A stretch of DNA of 7,307 bases from Cyanobacteriota bacterium (lineage in GTDB: Bacteria > Cyanobacteriota > Cyanobacteriia > Phormidesmidales > Phormidesmidaceae): contig JAIXUR010000406.1 in assembly GCA_027483425.1 (NCBI GenBank), positions 1-7,307 on the forward strand, read 5' to 3'. Shown piece after piece: positions 5,006 to 7,307 of this stretch (the first letter of the stretch is position 1; every line of letters starts with the position of its first letter). The notes under the pieces were generated by a model. That model was not told the DNA's origin and ran no database searches. It saw nothing but the letters and a program-made list of their open reading frames with translations. Both the position numbers and the translations under genes were made by a program.

Positions 5006-7006
5006 CTAGGGGCGATTGCTGCTGCCCCCCAGGGCGGCGCGCCACTCGCGCAGGCGTAGCTGGGCTTGGGCGTAGGCTTCGGTTTGGGTGGGTACAGCCT
5101 CGGCGATCGCGATCGCGCCGGTGAGGTTAGTGGCCGCCTCGGTTTCGGCCAGGCCGAGAATGTCCCAGCTCCAGCGGGTGAGGGCCTGATTGGCTTCACC
5201 CTTTTGAGGGCTGCTGTCGGGCACCTGCTGGGCCAGGCGCACCGCCTCGACCAGGGCACTAACAGTGCCCGTCTGGGCCATTTGGTAGGCCTGCTGGAGC
5301 TGTTGTTGCCCCTGCAACTGCCCGCGCCAGGTTTGAATATTGGTCTGGGCCTCGTCGTAGAGGGCGCGGCCAGGGCCAATGCGGGAGGCCACCGCCACCG
5401 CCTCAGCCAGGCGGGCCTGGGCAGCAAGCTGGCGGGCCTGGGCCAGCAGGGGGCCATCTTCGCTCCGCTGTAGATCGGCTCGCCACTGGTCGATCTGGCC
5501 TTGGGCGTCGTCGTAGAGGGCGCGGCTGGGGCCAATTTGGCGGGCCGTGGCGATCGCCCCCGCGAGGTCTCCCGACTGGGCCTGCTGCTGGGCCAGGCTG
5601 AGAATGGGCTGGTCTTCGGTGGTTTCGATCTGGTCGCGCCAGCGGTTGATTTCGGCCTCGGCGTCTTTCCAGGCGGCATTCGAGCGCGAAATTTCCTGGG
5701 CTTCGATAATGGCGGCCTGGAGGTCGGGCACGCTGCCGGGCTGGGCGACCTGGCGCGCCCACTCGAGCTGGGTACGGCCCTGCACTTCGTCTTGCCAGCG
5801 GCGCATCAGAGCCTGGGCTTTGCTGTACAGGGGGCGATCGGCCCCAATGCTCTGGAGCCGCACAATGCCACCCTCTAGTCCAGAAATGCCCCCCTGCCAC
5901 GAGAGCTGGCTGGCATCGATCAGGGTGCGCATGTCGGCAATTTCGTTGCCCAGGTTCAGCGTGGTTGGAATCGCGCCTAGCATTTGGCTCGCGGCAACGG
6001 CATCGCGGTTTTCGAGGGCGGTTTCGGCCATGGCCAACAGGTCGCGACCCAGCTCCTGAATCACTCCCTGGGCCTCGTTGTAGACGGGGCTGTCGCTGGC
6101 AATGGCTTGGGCCAGGGTCAGGGCTTCCTGCAGCGCCTTGAGGGTCCGCTGGCGGGCCAGCTCCTTGGCGCGGCCCAGCTGGTTGAGGTCTTCGCGGGCG
6201 GCGGTAATCTTGCCGGTCAGCTCGTCGTACTTAACGGTTTCCCAGTGGGTGTTGCCGACATCCCGCAGCTGAATCGCCTTAGCAAAGGCCGCCTGAAACT
6301 CGAGCGCTTTGAGGTCGGCCTCGGCGGCCTGGTAGATGGTCTCGGCCTCCTGCCAGATCTGGTTCCAGTCGCTCACCCGCTGGTTGACCAGCTGGGCGGC
6401 GGTGGTGGAGTTGGGAATGCGGCGGGCCATGGCTATGGCGGCGTCCAGATCGCCCGCCTGAAAGGCGGTTTCGGCCAGATCTAGAATGTTCTCTGACCAG
6501 GTTTCGAGACGCAGGTCGATCTCGCTGCGCAGGGGGTGGTCGTCGGGTAGCGACTCGATCAGGGCGATCGCATCGAGGTAGCCCTCCAGGGTGTCTTGGT
6601 CAGCATAGGCTTCGGCGCACTGCAGCCGGGTAGTGGCCGAGGCCATGGGCCAAAAGATCGCCCGACAGTTGGGCAGGTTAGGAATCCGAAACAGGCTGAT
6701 CGCCGACACCACCCCCACCCCCGTGACCGCCACCAACAGACCCACCGTCCAAACCGGCCAGGTACGGGCGAGGCGCTGCACCAGGGGCGGGCGCGGCGAG
6801 GAAGGCGCAAGGGCCAGATCATCGGTCGGATTGTCACTGGCTCGATGGCGCAGATCCGCCAGGGGGTCGTAGCGGGGGAGGGGAGTGTCCCGGGGTGGCT
6901 CGATCGGTACCTCGGTGGCCAAACCCTCCGGCGGCAGCGGGTGAGATGGCCCTGCTCCGCCGCCCGGGTAGGGCGGTCGCTCAGAGGTGTCCTGGTTTGG
7001 AGCCAT
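5006..7006 (-). CDS. Single-pass membrane protein with proline-rich N-terminus and extracytoplasmic helical repeats
   Basis: A 666-residue protein from the ATG at 7006. An in-frame ATG at 7021 would add MRKAS, but the 7006 start has GAGGA eight bases upstream and is preferred. In numbering from 7021, residues 1-85 are disordered-looking with 19 prolines. Residues 88-111 (WPVWTVGLL to SAISLF) form one transmembrane helix preceded by arginines, so the N-terminus should be cytoplasmic and the rest periplasmic or lumenal. Immediately after comes IPNLPNCRAIFWPMAS with Cys119, then Cys135; there are no other cysteines. Residues about 160-663 hold roughly nine helical repeats with a recurring LY-x-x-AQ-x-x-I-x-x-W motif, clearest at 397-411, 500-516, 551-567 and 647-663, mostly 51-53 residues apart. 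These look TPR-like or coiled. Similar cyanobacterial proteins are, as I recall, often labelled chromosome segregation ATPase, but no Walker motif is present, so that label is unsupported. The function is unknown; a scaffold or cell-envelope role is only a guess. Confidence 0.85.
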   Translation of the reverse strand: MAPNQDTSERPPYPGGGAGPSHPLPPEGLATEVPIEPPRDTPLPRYDPLADLRHRASDNPTDDLALAPSSPRPPLVQRLARTWPVWTVGLLVAVTGVGVVSAISLFRIPNLPNCRAIFWPMASATTRLQCAEAYADQDTLEGYLDAIALIESLPDDHPLRSEIDLRLETWSENILDLAETAFQAGDLDAAIAMARRIPNSTTAAQLVNQRVSDWNQIWQEAETIYQAAEADLKALEFQAAFAKAIQLRDVGNTHWETVKYDELTGKITAAREDLNQLGRAKELARQRTLKALQEALTLAQAIASDSPVYNEAQGVIQELGRDLLAMAETALENRDAVAASQMLGAIPTTLNLGNEIADMRTLIDASQLSWQGGISGLEGGIVRLQSIGADRPLYSKAQALMRRWQDEVQGRTQLEWARQVAQPGSVPDLQAAIIEAQEISRSNAAWKDAEAEINRWRDQIETTEDQPILSLAQQQAQSGDLAGAIATARQIGPSRALYDDAQGQIDQWRADLQRSEDGPLLAQARQLAAQARLAEAVAVASRIGPGRALYDEAQTNIQTWRGQLQGQQQLQQAYQMAQTGTVSALVEAVRLAQQVPDSSPQKGEANQALTRWSWDILGLAETEAATNLTGAIAIAEAVPTQTEAYAQAQLRLREWRAALGGSSNRP
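5254..5270. repeat. 7-bp hairpin within the repeat-protein gene
   Basis: Arms gggcact (5254-5260) and agtgccc (5264-5270) flank a three-base loop aac. It lies inside coding sequence, and probably reflects chance in GC-rich DNA or a minor mRNA structure. Confidence 0.4.
5352..5536. repeat. DNA-level copies of one repeat unit, exactly 52 codons apart
   Basis: Segments 5352-5380 and 5508-5536 (both beginning tcgtcgtagagggcgcggc) match at 27 of 29 bases and are exactly 156 bases, or 52 codons, apart. They encode the motifs IGPGRALYDEA and IGPSRALYDDA of neighbouring repeats in the membrane protein. The in-phase spacing points to fairly recent internal duplication or gene conversion between units. 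Confidence 0.8.
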
Positions 7007-7031
7007 GCTCGCTTTCCTCATGCCCGCTTTC
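7004..7031. repeat. 15-bp imperfect tandem duplication spanning two start codons
   Basis: The plus-strand segments catgctcgctttc (7004-7016) and catgcccgctttc (7019-7031) match at 12 of 13 bases with a 15-base period. On the minus strand each ends in ATG, so the duplication created two in-frame starts for the repeat protein. Confidence 0.65.
7015..7019 (-). promoter_or_regulatory. Shine-Dalgarno deciding the start of the repeat protein
   Basis: On the minus strand GAGGA (complement of tcctc at 7015-7019) is followed by eight bases and then the ATG at 7006. The upstream ATG at 7021 has no comparable site, and its own codons overlap this ribosome-binding sequence. This supports the shorter protein. 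Confidence 0.6.
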
Positions 7032-7077
7032 TAGCTGTTGTTTGTCCGCGTCTTGATGTTCTATTTCTAAGGTTACT

Positions 7078-7116
7078 TCTGGAAAATAGTTTTCCAGATG
7101 GTGGGCAGTGCCCACC
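7078..7116. repeat. Two back-to-back hairpins upstream of the repeat protein
   Basis: The first has 9-bp arms tctggaaaa (7078-7086) and ttttccaga (7090-7098) with loop tag. One base later the second has 7-bp arms ggtgggc (7100-7106) and gcccacc (7110-7116) with loop agt, followed by ctaca. They lie about 70-110 bases upstream of the minus-strand start codons, in the leader or promoter. The second resembles a GTAGGGTGGGCA-type palindrome that I recall as common between cyanobacterial genes. Either may be a dispersed repeat, or the first could be an operator. Confidence 0.6.
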
Positions 7117-7283
7117 CTACAATGGCTACCGTCGCGAGCTTAAAATTGGGATCTTCGTTTCCTATCAAAATCTCCTAGCGGTTACGCGTCTCGAATGCTC
7201 TGCCACACGGCCCTCAGGGAACGCTCCCCTGCCCGCAGCGGCCAGATGGCACGGCCGCCAAGGATGCAGTGAAAGTCAGCCCT

Positions 7284-7289
7284 AGTATA
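7284..7289 (-). promoter_or_regulatory. Candidate -10 box (TATACT) at the right edge
   Basis: The minus strand reads TGGC followed by TATACT, one base from the TATAAT consensus. A 17-base spacer would put any -35 box just outside the window. If used for the repeat protein it would give a leader of roughly 270 bases that includes the two hairpins. It might equally serve an unrecognised small RNA. Support is weak. Confidence 0.25.
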
Positions 7290-7307
7290 GCCAGGTCGGG
7301 GGTAAAC

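Larger units (their letters stand above)
7022..7307. other. Upstream region of the repeat protein, no gene seen
   Basis: No convincing coding sequence is present on either strand. Apart from the two hairpins (7078-7116) and the TATACT box (7284-7289), the only structures are a gcggcc/ggccgc inverted repeat with a nine-base loop (7238-7258) and a caggg/ccctg pair (7215-7231). The stretch 7120-7200 is less GC-rich than the genes. I looked for tRNA and known structured RNA and recognised none. Confidence 0.5.

Noticed and set aside
4474..5679. Minus-strand 401-codon open frame
   Set aside because: Most of it is a Pro/Arg/Ser-rich shadow of the repeat-protein gene and, at its end, of uvrA antisense. 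Only the part at about 4790-4989 is meaningful, as the first frame of the tam remnant.
5984..6484. Plus-strand Gly/Leu-rich open frames opposite the repeat protein
   Set aside because: They mirror the Ala/Gln-rich repeats of the real gene and show no independent features.
1..7307. CRISPR array, tRNA, transposon or defence system
   Set aside because: I looked for regularly spaced repeats, cloverleaf sequences, transposase motifs and terminal inverted repeats and found none. The repeats seen are short and local.

Overview
The window looks like a piece of a GC-rich cyanobacterial chromosome. Eleven copies of the octamer GCGATCGC (HIP1, the hallmark repeat of many cyanobacterial genomes) lie between 2053 and 6571. 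The UvrA sequence and the membrane-anchored repeat protein also read like cyanobacterial versions, as far as I can judge from memory. I cannot name the species. A filamentous, Leptolyngbya/Nodosilinea-like organism would fit the GC content, but that is only a guess. I see no rRNA, tRNA, CRISPR array, transposase or phage gene.

Layout, left to right. (1) 1-67 is a short non-coding end with two small direct repeats and a hairpin of the kind found in dispersed cyanobacterial repeats. (2) 68-1282, minus strand, is an alpha/beta-hydrolase with an unusually long insertion before the catalytic serine. (3) 1283-1574 is a 292-base divergent intergenic region with a 13-bp tandem repeat, a run of nine C, a GC-rich hairpin and a possible -10 box for uvrA. 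(4) 1575-4655, plus strand, is a complete uvrA, the damage-recognition ATPase of nucleotide excision repair, with an N-terminal extension and an inserted linker. (5) 4679-about 4989, minus strand, is the decayed C-terminal end of a trans-aconitate 2-methyltransferase (tam) gene. It has lost its SAM-binding half and carries a frameshift inside one arm of a perfect 16-bp inverted repeat. (6) 5006-7006, minus strand, encodes a single-pass membrane protein with a proline-rich cytoplasmic head and about nine helical repeats outside the membrane. (7) 7007-7307 is its upstream region, with a duplicated start-codon segment and two back-to-back hairpins.

The genes do not form an obvious pathway. uvrA stands alone between a divergent hydrolase and a convergent tam remnant, which matches the usual scattering of uvr genes in cyanobacteria. 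The window holds no clear new multi-gene system. The most informative points are the tam fragment and its palindrome-centred frameshift, and the repeat protein, whose internal repeats are still recognisable at the DNA level and whose only two cysteines lie just outside the membrane.
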